From an uncultured Ardenticatenia bacterium (GTDB lineage Bacteria; Chloroflexota; Anaerolineae; 4572-78; NAK82), in NCBI GenBank assembly GCA_937127125.1, contig CAKZLO010000035.1, positions 186,001 through 250,000 on the forward strand: DNA of 64,000 bases. Reading direction: 5' to 3'. A model generated the notes under the pieces. It did no database searches. It was not told the origin of the DNA and saw nothing but the letters and a program-made list of their open reading frames with translations. Below, in pieces: positions 1-8,202 of this stretch. A program made the position numbers and the translations under genes. The first letter of the stretch is position 1, and each line of letters begins with the position of its first letter.

Positions 1-541
1 AACCATTAGCTTGCATCAAATCTTGTAACTCAACATCATAGTAGGAAGCGATTAACAACAATGTTTCACCGGACTTCACCACGTGGATCAATGGCGTAGG
101 TGTGGGAGAAGGAGAGGGAGGGGTGAGCTCAATGCGCGGCGTGAAGGTAGGTGGAATAGACGTAGGTGTTGCCAAGTGATATGATGTAGGTGTGGCCACT
201 GCTGATGGGGGCACACCATGCTGAGTCTGCTTCTCTCGTCCCGTACCAGAATCCGGCGCGGCACGCCACCAGTTCCAGCTGAGGCCACCGAGCATAGCCA
301 GCAGAGCTACTGCCACTACCCATGTCCACGAGATACTGCGGAGTGCACCTGGCACGACCACGTCATCCAGAGGTCTGTGACACATCAGACAAGTTTGCGC
401 ACGCCTCGCGACTGGCATGCCACAGTACGGACAAAGGCGCTGAGTACGTCCAATGTGCACACTTGTACCGCACAGAGGACACTGACGCTCACGGCCCGTC
501 AGGCGTGCTCCGCAGTTGACACACTCAAAAGATGATGCCAT
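1..541 (-). CDS. Zinc-ribbon, membrane-anchored LysM protein (3' end outside window)
   Basis: The reading frame starts at an ATG at 541 and runs off the left edge, so the C-terminus is missing. The first ~60 residues hold four CxxC-type pairs (CVNCG, CPLCG, CPYCG, CLMCH), which look like a double zinc ribbon. A hydrophobic segment (about residues 73-90, WVVAVALLAMLGG) should cross the membrane. It is followed by a Ser/Thr/Pro-rich linker and the start of a LysM domain (VVKSGETLLLIASYYDV). LysM domains bind peptidoglycan or chitin-like glycans, so the protein probably has a cytoplasmic zinc ribbon and an extracytoplasmic glycan-binding end. No strong ribosome binding site is visible directly before the ATG. 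The domain reading is sure, the cellular role is not. Confidence 0.8.
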   Translation of the reverse strand, partial: MASSFECVNCGARLTGRERQCPLCGTSVHIGRTQRLCPYCGMPVARRAQTCLMCHRPLDDVVVPGALRSISWTWVVAVALLAMLGGLSWNWWRAAPDSGTGREKQTQHGVPPSAVATPTSYHLATPTSIPPTFTPRIELTPPSPSPTPTPLIHVVKSGETLLLIASYYDVELQDLMQANG

Positions 542-852
542 ATAGCTTCAATAACTCTCGTCTCTCCCCCACTACCACTCGGTTGTCGGCTGCTATGAAA
601 GTCGCCTCTAGAGGGAACGGGACAAGATGATCACAAAGTATAAATGGAAGTGCTACGGCGTGCAAAGTGATTTGTGTGTCGTTCTTGGATTCTTTAAACA
701 AGACCCCCAACTTGTAGTTAGGATTACCCGATATCATAATAAGGGATTGAAGGTACGAGCAAGCACCATCCAACGTGGCTTCAGAATGACTAAGGCCATA
801 TCCAGAGAACAATTGTATTGTATCTCGGTCTGTATGCCCTAGGTGACCTTGC
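542..852. other. Divergent intergenic region, no gene seen
   Basis: This 311-base gap separates the divergent LysM and SDR genes. Short open frames cross it on both strands, but none has a ribosome binding site or a recognisable protein. Promoters for both neighbours should lie here; I could not pick a convincing -35/-10 pair. Confidence 0.5.
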
Positions 853-1608
853 ATGGATCTGAAAGGAAGGACAGCGCTCATCACAGGAGGTGCTCATCGC
901 CTGGGAAAGGCGATCACATTAGCACTGGCGAATGCTGGCTGCAATGTCGTGATCAATTACCATCACTCGCACGAAGCCGCCGAAGCGACAGCAAATGAAG
1001 CTCGCGGTTATGGCGTGGCAGCCTTAGCATGGCAAGCAAACGTTGCAGATTATGAACAAGTTTCCAATATGGTCAGTGCAGCTGTGCAGCACCTTGGACG
1101 ACTTGACATCTTGATCAACAGCGCATCACGTTTCGAGAAAACCCCTTTTCCCACGCAGGATCTTTCTGCATGGCACCGCGTCACCGCCGTTTTGATTCAT
1201 GGCGCCTTCTATTGTGCCAATGCAGTTGCACCTATTATGTTGAAGCAAGGGGATGGTCTCATCATCAATATCGCAGATCTATCAGCTTGGCAGCCGTGGC
1301 CAGGATTCGCCGCTCACAGCGTAGGGAAAGCAGCTCTCCTCGCGCTAACCCGCCAACTGGCGCTTGAGCTGGCCCCAACGATACGCGTAAATGCCATAGC
1401 ACCTGGGCTTATCTTGCCCCCACCCCACTATACCGCTTCAAAAATAGAACGCGCTGCACAGCGCACTCTGCTCAGGCGCTGGGGTAGTCCGGAAGATGTA
1501 ACCCAGGCTATTCTATATCTTGCTAGAGCAGACTACGTCACCGGCGAGGTTATGGTTGTCGATGGTGGCGAGCTATTTGGTCATCTGAAACCCCATGAGA
1601 CCTCGTGA
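853..1608 (+). CDS. SDR-family oxidoreductase, pteridine-reductase-like, with altered catalytic Tyr
   Basis: This 251-residue protein is a classical-length short-chain dehydrogenase/reductase. It has the NADP-binding motif TGGAHRLG (residues 11-18), the NSAS structural motif (89-92) and a C-terminal VTGEVMVVDGG segment. The Arg in the Gly motif, and an Asp (142) where most SDRs have the catalytic Ser, match pteridine reductases of the PTR1 type, whose triad is Asp-Tyr-Lys. Lys159 is present, but the Tyr four residues before it is replaced by His155 (codon CAC). It may reduce a pterin or a quinoid substrate, or have lost classical activity. It stands alone between a divergent and a convergent gene. 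Confidence 0.85.
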   Translation: MDLKGRTALITGGAHRLGKAITLALANAGCNVVINYHHSHEAAEATANEARGYGVAALAWQANVADYEQVSNMVSAAVQHLGRLDILINSASRFEKTPFPTQDLSAWHRVTAVLIHGAFYCANAVAPIMLKQGDGLIINIADLSAWQPWPGFAAHSVGKAALLALTRQLALELAPTIRVNAIAPGLILPPPHYTASKIERAAQRTLLRRWGSPEDVTQAILYLARADYVTGEVMVVDGGELFGHLKPHETS

Positions 1609-1709
1609 AGCTCGGCCTGACCAGCTGACGTAGCATCGCCACTCAGCCTCGCCCATTCCATCATGACATAGCGCGAGGACAGGCTGCTTGTACACTAACC
1701 GAGCACAAC

Positions 1710-1753
1710 GACACTACCTGTACCTAACAGCACCTCTTAGGTTCTGTAGTGTC
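1710..1753. terminator. Hairpin between convergent genes, terminator-like
   Basis: The arms GACACTAC (1710-1717) and GTAGTGTC (1746-1753) pair. An inner ACCTAA/TTAGGT pair (1722-1727 with 1737-1742) closes a 9-base loop. It lies in the tail-to-tail gap of the SDR and Tyr-rich genes and could stop transcription from both sides. There is no clean T-run. Confidence 0.55.
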
Positions 1754-2084
1754 AGTAGCCCGGCGAGGTATGGCCGCCGTATACAATCGGATAGCTCGGA
1801 TAGGGTGGATAGTAGGCGTACGGGTAATAGTAGTAGCTGTACCACGGGCTGTATGGATAGCCGCGGCTGCCGTCGTAGTAGCCCCTGCTATACCCATACG
1901 CGTAACCTGTATGATAGCCTGTCCAATAGCCATAAGAATAGCTGCTGCCATAGTAGGCGTGGTAGTAAGGGTAGTAGCAACCGTACGGAGTACACACGTA
2001 GAACGGCCATTGGGCAGCCGCTACTCCCGACAGCATTATCGAGGCTGCCAGTGCGGCAACTAGTGCGACAACAAGTTTGCGCAT
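1752..2084 (-). CDS. Small secreted Tyr/Gly/Pro-rich protein
   Basis: The product has 110 residues. A Sec signal peptide (about residues 1-24, with AAA before the predicted cut at AQ) precedes a mature chain made almost only of Tyr, Gly, Pro and Ser, with two Cys near its start (VCTPYGC). It has no enzyme-like motif. The start is supported by an AGGAGG-type ribosome binding site about 7 bases upstream and by a good promoter at 2177-2206. Low-complexity Tyr-rich secreted chains can form surface layers, adhesins or cross-linked matrices, but that role is only a guess. Opposite-strand frames over this region are artefacts of the repeated codons. Confidence 0.8.
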   Translation of the reverse strand: MRKLVVALVAALAASIMLSGVAAAQWPFYVCTPYGCYYPYYHAYYGSSYSYGYWTGYHTGYAYGYSRGYYDGSRGYPYSPWYSYYYYPYAYYPPYPSYPIVYGGHTSPGY

Positions 2085-2176
2085 AAGGCCCCTCCTTTCC
2101 TCCTGACACTCTATTCCCAGCTCCGATGGTCAGGGCTAAACGCGATTGCTCACCCCAACCATCTCAATTTAACTTC

Positions 2177-2206
2177 ATTATACCACAGTCTTGATATATT
2201 TTTCAA
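2177..2206 (-). promoter_or_regulatory. Sigma-70-type promoter for the Tyr-rich protein gene
   Basis: On the minus strand there is TTGAAA (2206-2201), an 18-base spacer ending in TGG, and TATAAT (2182-2177), which makes an extended -10. A 10-bp palindrome (CTCTCGAGAG, 2208-2217) sits just upstream of the -35 and could be an operator. Confidence 0.7.
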
Positions 2207-2272
2207 TCTCTCGAGAGTATTGAAGAAGACCCTATGCCATACACACATTTCAGTAGGTAAGAAGACATTTTT

Positions 2273-3413
2273 ATGAATCTTATGGCTGGCATTGTGTGTG
2301 AGGGATGTGGGCAAGCGCTAGTCTATAGACGTCGGTCGCTGCGGGAGAGGACACCTGGAGGGGAAGAGTGCGTTACGACGGGCGTATTACCACTGCCCCG
2401 GGTGTAACCGTGGTTTTTTTTCTGGATCAGCGGCTGAAGTTGGGGGAACATCGCTGGACACACCCGAGACGGTGAAGAGGACGGTTCGGTTAGGGATGGA
2501 GATGGCGTCCTACCGAGGGGCGGCGAAAGCGTGCACGGCCTTAACGAAGGTGGGGAGTATCAAAGAGTGGGTCGCAAGCGCTGGTGGGCACGGTGGCGGT
2601 TGGTGGGGATGGAGGCGCAGAAGGCCGCGACGACGACCCAGGTGCCGGGGCGGGATGAGGAGGTGATCACGGTGTGGCAGATGCCTAAGCCGGACAGTGG
2701 GTGATGTCGGTTGCGCTGGATGGGGTGATGATCCGTGTGCGGGATGAGGGCTGGAAGGGGGTACGTTGCGGAAGAACGCGACGAAGAGCAGGGAGTACAG
2801 CTGACCCGCCACAGTGATCGAGCCGGGCTGTGGGAGGCGAAGGAGTTTGCCAAGCAGCAATGGGTGGAAGGCTGTCGGCGTGGGTTGTAGCGGGCGTGCA
2901 AGAGGGTGGCTGTTGCCGACCGGGGTACATTGGATCTGGATGATCATTCTGATGGGCTATGCGCTCTGCGTCGAGATCATTGACTGGTGGCATGCGGTGG
3001 AGAAACTATGACGGATGGGCTATTGGGGGTTGAGGATGGGCAGGCAACCCGGTGGGTTGAGGCTCAGAAACAATGGCTGTGGAGCAGCAATCTGCGAGCA
3101 GTATTGGCAGCGATACGTGCCGAATGTCCCACGGGGTCAGCCTTCAAGTGCGGTGGTCTGGTCGACCATCAGTTATCTGTATCATAACCGGCGGCGGATG
3201 GGCTACGCTGGTTTTCGCCGTGCTGGTTACCCGATTGGCAGTGGTTCGGTCGAATCGACGTATAAGGTGGTGGTGCAGGCACGCATGAAACAGGCTGGTA
3301 TGCGTTGGAGCCGCCACAGCGCCCAGGCCATGTTGGCATTACGTTGTGCCCTGCTCGGCGAACGTTGGGACACCGTATGGCCAAGCTTGCTAACTGTCAC
3401 AATATTCGTTTAA
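2273..3413 (+). pseudogene. Decayed ISKra4-family transposase
   Basis: No single frame covers the region, but pieces of an ISKra4-type DDE transposase follow one another in different frames. A zinc-ribbon start (CEGCGQ ... YHCPGC, about 2290-2400) comes first. Next is a block with WIWM and IIDWWHAVEKLW (about 2930-3010), corresponding to the conserved DWYHA block. The C-terminal block (3180-3350) has GYPIGSGSVESTYK and ALRCALLGERW, which is typical of the family and carries the catalytic Glu. Several frameshifts and internal stops show that it is dead. No terminal inverted repeats were identified with confidence. Confidence 0.8.
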
Positions 3414-3420
3414 TTCTCTG

Positions 3421-3473
3421 AACAGATCCTGATGTTACAAAGCTTATACGATCTGTTTGGAATATGATATACT
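3421..3473 (+). promoter_or_regulatory. Putative promoter region with inverted repeat before nurA
   Basis: The arms AACAGATC (3421-3428) and GATCTGTT (3450-3457) form an inverted repeat with a 21-base spacer, just after the transposase remnant. An AT-rich stretch with TATGAT/TATACT (3463-3473) gives possible -10 boxes, but the -35 is poor. The repeat could be an operator of the nurA-herA operon or a leftover of the insertion sequence. Confidence 0.4.
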
Positions 3474-3530
3474 ACCATCACAAGAATTGCTCTCCACCCG
3501 TCCTATTACTTGCAATACATTCTGGGGACA

Positions 3531-4742
3531 ATGTTTGAGCGCAGTCGTGTCATCAACGCTCTCGAAGTGAAGAGGGATCGTTTTTCCGGCTACCAAGGGA
3601 CTGTACACGAACGTGCCAGGACCCTTGATGGAGCGTTAGAGCAGATGGCCTTCCTAAGCCGGGCTGAACTCGAAGCACGCCTGAAAGCAACTAATGTGGC
3701 GCGTCCAGGGGCCTTGCCTACAAAAGAGCAAGACAATGTCCATGCCGCTGTGGTCAAATTCGATGCCGATTGGCACAGTCACGAGGAAGCACGTAAATGG
3801 GCAAAGCAGGTCCTACGCGATCGGCCCACCTTTGCTGTGGATGGTTCGCAGATACCCCACTCACGCGATTTCTCGATCCCTGTGGCAGCTATCCAAATCG
3901 GTTGGTTCGAGAACCCACATTCTCCATCACAGACTTACACTAAAGACCTTTTCTTTGAGGTGCTGACGCCGGATGAGCTGACAACATATGAGGAGAACAC
4001 AGATACTCTCGATCCTACTGCCGATGTCGGTGCATTCCCCGGCATCTTGGTCAACCTTCGTCGCTTTGAAGGCGAATGCCACCGTATGGTTACATATATG
4101 CAGGAACGTGCTAACTGCGATCCCAAGCCTCTGTGCTTCTTCGATGGCTCGCTAGTTCTGTCCTTTGCACGCCACTTGAGCCCTCAACTGCGACAGGGCT
4201 ATCTTGACTCGCTCGTGAATATGTTGCGCACTTCGCAGGCGACCGGGGTGCCTCTAGTGGGCTATGTGGACACCAGTTATGCGCGTGATCTGGTGACCAT
4301 GCTCACACTTGTTTCTGGCCTGCCCACACCTGCCCACCTTAGCGATGGAGTACTATTGCATTCCCGGATGCGGTGGGGAGATCGCAGCCAGCTGTACTGG
4401 TGCGCACGGGATGACGAGGTGCTGCAGCTCTACGAGGAACAGGTAGGTCGAATCGCCTTCGCATACCTGAAGACAGGCACTATGTCCCCTCCTGCACGAG
4501 TGGAGTTCCCAGGTTGGGTGCTGGAGGATCAAGCGAGAGTAGAACACATCTTTGACCTGATCCGTGCTGAATGTATAGTGGGTAATGGCTATCCCTATGT
4601 CCTAGAAACAGCCGACGCCGTGGCTGTTATTTCAACAGAGGATCGCCAGCGTTTCTACGCTATCTTTCAACAGTTTGCAAAAAAAGAAGGCTTGGCGTTA
4701 TGCTACTCGCGTAAGGCACGCAGTAAGGCAATCCGCCGCTGA
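3531..4742 (+). CDS. nurA: NurA-domain 5'-3' nuclease
   Basis: This 403-residue protein carries a NurA domain. NurA is a 5'-3' exonuclease/endonuclease that works with the HerA translocase to resect DNA ends. The first metal-binding Asp lies in the VDGSQ motif (Asp104) and another in the FFDGSLV motif (Asp205). The RAHLS-like C-terminal part (residues ~270-390) has the acidic and aromatic pattern of the family. I chose ATG 3531; a TTG at 3510 would add seven residues. It is the first gene of a three-gene operon with a HAS-barrel-like protein and HerA, so the pair very likely acts together. In bacteria such pairs serve in repair or in defence, and the sequence alone does not decide between them. 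Confidence 0.88.
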   Translation: MFERSRVINALEVKRDRFSGYQGTVHERARTLDGALEQMAFLSRAELEARLKATNVARPGALPTKEQDNVHAAVVKFDADWHSHEEARKWAKQVLRDRPTFAVDGSQIPHSRDFSIPVAAIQIGWFENPHSPSQTYTKDLFFEVLTPDELTTYEENTDTLDPTADVGAFPGILVNLRRFEGECHRMVTYMQERANCDPKPLCFFDGSLVLSFARHLSPQLRQGYLDSLVNMLRTSQATGVPLVGYVDTSYARDLVTMLTLVSGLPTPAHLSDGVLLHSRMRWGDRSQLYWCARDDEVLQLYEEQVGRIAFAYLKTGTMSPPARVEFPGWVLEDQARVEHIFDLIRAECIVGNGYPYVLETADAVAVISTEDRQRFYAIFQQFAKKEGLALCYSRKARSKAIRR

Positions 4743-4809
4743 TTCCAGAGATTGTTTGTTTTCGCCCGTTGTGCCACAAAACCTTGAGAGTGGCCCAGGA
4801 GCACAGTCC

Positions 4810-5397
4810 ATGCAAATTGGCAAAATCGTCAAATCCAATAGCCATGTAGACTATGTATGTCAGATCAACAATGCTGGAGAGTTCAGCACATTGCCCCAGC
4901 CTCAGGACTATGGCTTTGGCACCTTCGTGCGCCTCGAGCTGAGCGACGAATCAGGCTATCTGGTTGGTCTGATTTATAGCACTATTCTGATGAACCCCGA
5001 GTTTGGCAACCTAGGGCCACGTCTGTCGCCACCGAGCGATCTGGAAATCTTTTCGCCCGACTATCTGCGCGAGCAGGCTACACTGGTAGGCATCCTAGCT
5101 GTCGGACAGGTGATGAGAAACGGTGAAGTGCATCAGGGGGTGCCCTTGCTAGCAGCTACTGTTAACGCAGCCGTGGAGACGATGTCACCCAAGGAGATCA
5201 GACATTTTCACGCACCTGGTGGCCAACTATCTGTGGCGTATATGCCCAGATTGCTGGCTGAAGGCGATGCAATCACTCCGCATTTGCTGCTCAAAGTGGT
5301 TGAGCAACTGAGCATGCTGTTTCCCGATAAGAAGCGTCAACTGGCCGTGTTACGCGGTAATCTCGCCTGGAAAGCAGCTGTGACACCGGCAGGTTGA
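4810..5397 (+). CDS. HAS-barrel-like accessory protein of the NurA-HerA operon
   Basis: This 195-residue protein lies between nurA and herA. The start at ATG 4810 has an AGGAG nine bases upstream. Its first ~75 residues (IGKIV, then a beta-rich GTFVRLELS ... YLVGLIY) resemble the HAS barrel found at the N-terminus of HerA/FtsK-HerA ATPases. The rest is alpha/beta with no catalytic motif I can name. Because HAS barrels mediate contact of HerA with its nuclease, this stand-alone copy may be an adaptor or an extra ring subunit. I do not recognise it as a named family. Confidence 0.75.
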   Translation: MQIGKIVKSNSHVDYVCQINNAGEFSTLPQPQDYGFGTFVRLELSDESGYLVGLIYSTILMNPEFGNLGPRLSPPSDLEIFSPDYLREQATLVGILAVGQVMRNGEVHQGVPLLAATVNAAVETMSPKEIRHFHAPGGQLSVAYMPRLLAEGDAITPHLLLKVVEQLSMLFPDKKRQLAVLRGNLAWKAAVTPAG

Positions 5398-5477
5398 GGA
5401 TCGATCTGGCCGGTCCCTCTGCTCATCTAGTAGAGCACGATGCAGAGGGCTAGTTGGTTGAAGGGAGGAGGTATTTT

Positions 5478-7142
5478 GTGAGCAGGCAATGCATTGGAAC
5501 GACCAAGGGCCCTGGCGAATCAACTTATGAATATACCTTCATAACCCCTGACCCAGAACGGCGTATCAAGACGGGTGAGTTTGTCTACTACGAAATGGAA
5601 GTAGAGGGCGAACTGCGCCAGATCTTAGGGCGCGTCACGCAACGCATCCCACTGCGCCTCTATCCAGATAGCTTTATGGCTGACCCGGGAGTACCCCCTG
5701 CTGAAATCGCTGCGATGCTGGGTTTCCATGAGCAGCAACATGAGCTTTTTGAAGTAACTGTGGTGGTGATGGGGTACTACCAGCCCAAACTAGGCGACTT
5801 TGTTAATCCTCGCGTCCCACCTGAATCAGGTAGCCCAATCTACATAGCCGAGGACGAATTGCTAGCACGGGTGCTCTCCAAGAAGCAAACGGGGGAGATC
5901 GGATCTGCCCACATTGGGTGGCTGTTGAGCCGCGATCCTGGTGCAGTGCCCGTTAACTTGGACGTGCGCAGCATTACCAGTACCCATTTGGCCATCATCG
6001 CCGGCACCGGCGCAGGTAAGAGCTACTTGGCCTCGGTGCTCATCGAAGAGATGATGAAACCCTATAATCGAGCCTGCGTGCTGATTGTGGATCCGCACGG
6101 CGAATACAGCACGCTGGATGAAATGATGGGCCACCAAGAGTTCTGTGCCGATGGCTACCAGCCGGAGGTGCATATTGTCCACCCCGATCAGATCCGCGTG
6201 CGCGTCTCCTCGCTTGAGCTGAGCGATTTCCGCTACCTGCTGCCCAATCTCTCCGAGAAGATGCACTTCCGTCTGGGCCAGACCTACTACGCTGTGAAGC
6301 GCAAGTACGGCGACAGATGGACGCTGGGACATTTCATGACGACGCTGCGTAGTGGAAACGAAGAACAAGCCATTACCGACCCCCAGAAGGACACCGAGCT
6401 CGACGAAGATCCTACGATCGGAGGGTTGGTGTGGCGTGTTCGCAGTGTGTTCGAAGCCTCACGCATCTTTCACGATTCGGAGCACCTGCCTTTAGAGAAG
6501 TTGTTCAGACCGGGACAATGTACCGTGTTGCAGCTGAACGAGATTGACCAGCGCGAACAGCAGCTGGTAGTGGCGACCTTGCTGCGACGGTTGTGGCGAG
6601 CACGCATGGACACCGAAAAGGGTCTCTCAAGGGAAGGTCAGGACTCCTACCTGCCCTATCCTGCATTTGTCCTCATAGAGGAAGCCCACAACTATGCCCC
6701 CGCAAATGCAGAAGTGGTTACTACGAGCATTCTCAAAACCATCCTGTCCGAGGGACGCAAGTTCGGTGTTGCAGTGGGTCTAATCAGCCAGCGTCCTGGC
6801 AAGCTGGACAGCGATGTACTATCACAATGTATGACACAATGTATCATGCGCATTGTGAACCCGATTGACCAGGCGCGCATCGCGGAGAGTGTCGAATCGG
6901 TGGGCAGGGACCTCTTGCACGAGCTACCGGCACTGTCAAAAGGGCAGGTGATCATCGCTGGCGGTGCGGTGAATACACCACTGTTGTGCCGCGTGCGCCC
7001 ACGGATCACACGGCATGGGGCTGAGGATCCTGACGCTCCGGCACGCTGGCAACAATACTTCTCACAAACGGAAACGGTCCGCCGCGAACGTGAGCGCGCG
7101 TTGCTGTTAGACCAACGACGCGGTAGCCGAATGTATAAATAA
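5478..7142 (+). CDS. herA: HerA-type DNA translocase (HAS barrel + ATPase)
   Basis: The 554-residue product has an N-terminal HAS barrel (about residues 5-135), a Walker A motif GTGAGKS (176-182), a Walker B with two acids in LIEEAHNYAP (around 401-402), and a C-terminal LSKGQVIIAGG strand typical of HerA. HerA hexamers pump DNA for NurA. The GTG start at 5478 is preceded by GGGAGGAGG, which is better placed than the upstream in-frame TTG (5454). The gene follows the HAS-barrel-like protein by 80 bases, in the same operon. Its length matches archaeal and bacterial HerA. Confidence 0.9.
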   Translation: MSRQCIGTTKGPGESTYEYTFITPDPERRIKTGEFVYYEMEVEGELRQILGRVTQRIPLRLYPDSFMADPGVPPAEIAAMLGFHEQQHELFEVTVVVMGYYQPKLGDFVNPRVPPESGSPIYIAEDELLARVLSKKQTGEIGSAHIGWLLSRDPGAVPVNLDVRSITSTHLAIIAGTGAGKSYLASVLIEEMMKPYNRACVLIVDPHGEYSTLDEMMGHQEFCADGYQPEVHIVHPDQIRVRVSSLELSDFRYLLPNLSEKMHFRLGQTYYAVKRKYGDRWTLGHFMTTLRSGNEEQAITDPQKDTELDEDPTIGGLVWRVRSVFEASRIFHDSEHLPLEKLFRPGQCTVLQLNEIDQREQQLVVATLLRRLWRARMDTEKGLSREGQDSYLPYPAFVLIEEAHNYAPANAEVVTTSILKTILSEGRKFGVAVGLISQRPGKLDSDVLSQCMTQCIMRIVNPIDQARIAESVESVGRDLLHELPALSKGQVIIAGGAVNTPLLCRVRPRITRHGAEDPDAPARWQQYFSQTETVRRERERALLLDQRRGSRMYK

Positions 7143-7199
7143 GCTATGTGAAACTCTGCAAAACTTTTATAAATCATCCTGTGACTATCTCTAAGAGAC

Positions 7200-7219
7200 A
7201 AGAGTAACCTTTTGCTCTT
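7200..7219 (+). terminator. Weak hairpin after herA
   Basis: An 8-bp stem with one G-U pair (AAGAGTAA / TTTGCTCTT region) has a 4-base loop and lies 58 bases after the herA stop. There is no T-run, so it is only a possible terminator. Confidence 0.3.
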
Positions 7220-7326
7220 CAAGTGTCCTGAGAAATAAAATTACTCGATTGACCTGTTCTGCTATTTGTTTGACCCAATCCACCCCGCTCTGTGCAATGG
7301 AGACATCCCCGGCCTGGTTATCTGTC

Positions 7327-7355
7327 TTGTGCTTGCAGACAGTCCGTGGTAGAAT
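7327..7355 (+). promoter_or_regulatory. Promoter for the nitrilase-like gene
   Basis: TTGTGC (7327-7332), a 17-base spacer and TAGAAT (7350-7355) lie 35 bases before the start at 7390. An AAGGAG ribosome binding site follows at about 7377. Confidence 0.5.
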
Positions 7356-7389
7356 ATCAGCACATATGTTCTAATCAAGGAGTAATGCG

Positions 7390-8202
7390 ATGCGTCAAAT
7401 CACTGTAGCGGTTGTCCAAATGCACACTGAGCTGGGTCAGGTTGCTGATAATCTCAAGCGGATGACCGAACTCGTGGACACGATCTGTCGCGAGCGACCG
7501 GTCGACCTGATCGTTTTCCCAGAGCTGGCTACCACTGGATTCGAATGTGGTGTCCGCTTCACCGAGCTGGCTGAAAGGATACCGGGGCACACGGTGAATG
7601 TACTCGCCCAGCAGGCATCCGGATATGGAGTACATATTGTGTTTGGCCTACCGATCAAGGAAAAGGTGGAGAGCATTCTGTACAATGCTGCAGTCATGAT
7701 TGGCCCGAACGGTGAGGTGATCGGCGACTACCGCAAGGTGCATCTACGTGGTGAAGAACGTATGGCATTCCGGTCTGGGTTTCGCTACTCTTTATTGGAG
7801 ACCGGATTCGGAGCAGTGGGCGTGATGCTTGGCTGGGACTTAGCTTTCCCCGAGGTAGCGCGCTCGCTAGCGTTGGAGGGTGCAGAAATCCTCTGTCTGT
7901 GTGCCTGCTGGGAACAACCCTTCACTCAGGAATGGCGTGCCTTGGTGCTGGCACGTGCTTTCGAGAATTCTCTCTTTATCGCTGCAGCTAACCGCGTCGG
8001 CCAAGAGCCCAGCTACACCTTTATCGGGCAAAGTATGATTGTGGGACCACGTGCCGAGACACTAATCACAATGGACGATGCTGCGGAGGGCTACGCCGTT
8101 ACCACGCTTGACCTGGACGAAGTGCGCCGTGTTCGCGAAGAATACCAGCTCATTCAGATCCGTCAGCCAGTCACCTATCGTGCACTGGTACGACGCTATT
8201 AA
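7390..8202 (+). CDS. Carbon-nitrogen hydrolase (nitrilase) superfamily protein lacking the catalytic Cys
   Basis: The 270-residue protein has the whole nitrilase-fold layout. Glu45 lies in FPELATTG and Lys116 in DYRKVHL. The third block, normally VxICYDxRFPE, reads VMLGWDLAFPE, so the nucleophilic Cys is Gly148 (GGC where TGC would give Cys). The rest of the fold is well kept (RAFENSLFIAAANR), so this is not a random pseudogene. It may bind an amide or nitrile-like ligand without cleaving it, or use other chemistry. It overlaps the convergent GH99-like gene by four bases. Confidence 0.9.
   Translation: MRQITVAVVQMHTELGQVADNLKRMTELVDTICRERPVDLIVFPELATTGFECGVRFTELAERIPGHTVNVLAQQASGYGVHIVFGLPIKEKVESILYNAAVMIGPNGEVIGDYRKVHLRGEERMAFRSGFRYSLLETGFGAVGVMLGWDLAFPEVARSLALEGAEILCLCACWEQPFTQEWRALVLARAFENSLFIAAANRVGQEPSYTFIGQSMIVGPRAETLITMDDAAEGYAVTTLDLDEVRRVREEYQLIQIRQPVTYRALVRRY

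Noticed and set aside
525-884. 119-codon minus-strand open frame covering the gap before the SDR gene
   Set aside because: It overlaps the starts of two better genes, has no ribosome binding site and resembles no protein.
1688-2086. Arg/Ser-rich plus-strand frame opposite the Tyr-rich gene
   Set aside because: It is the mirror of repeated TAY/GGY codons; the minus frame has a signal peptide, an AGGAGG site and a promoter.
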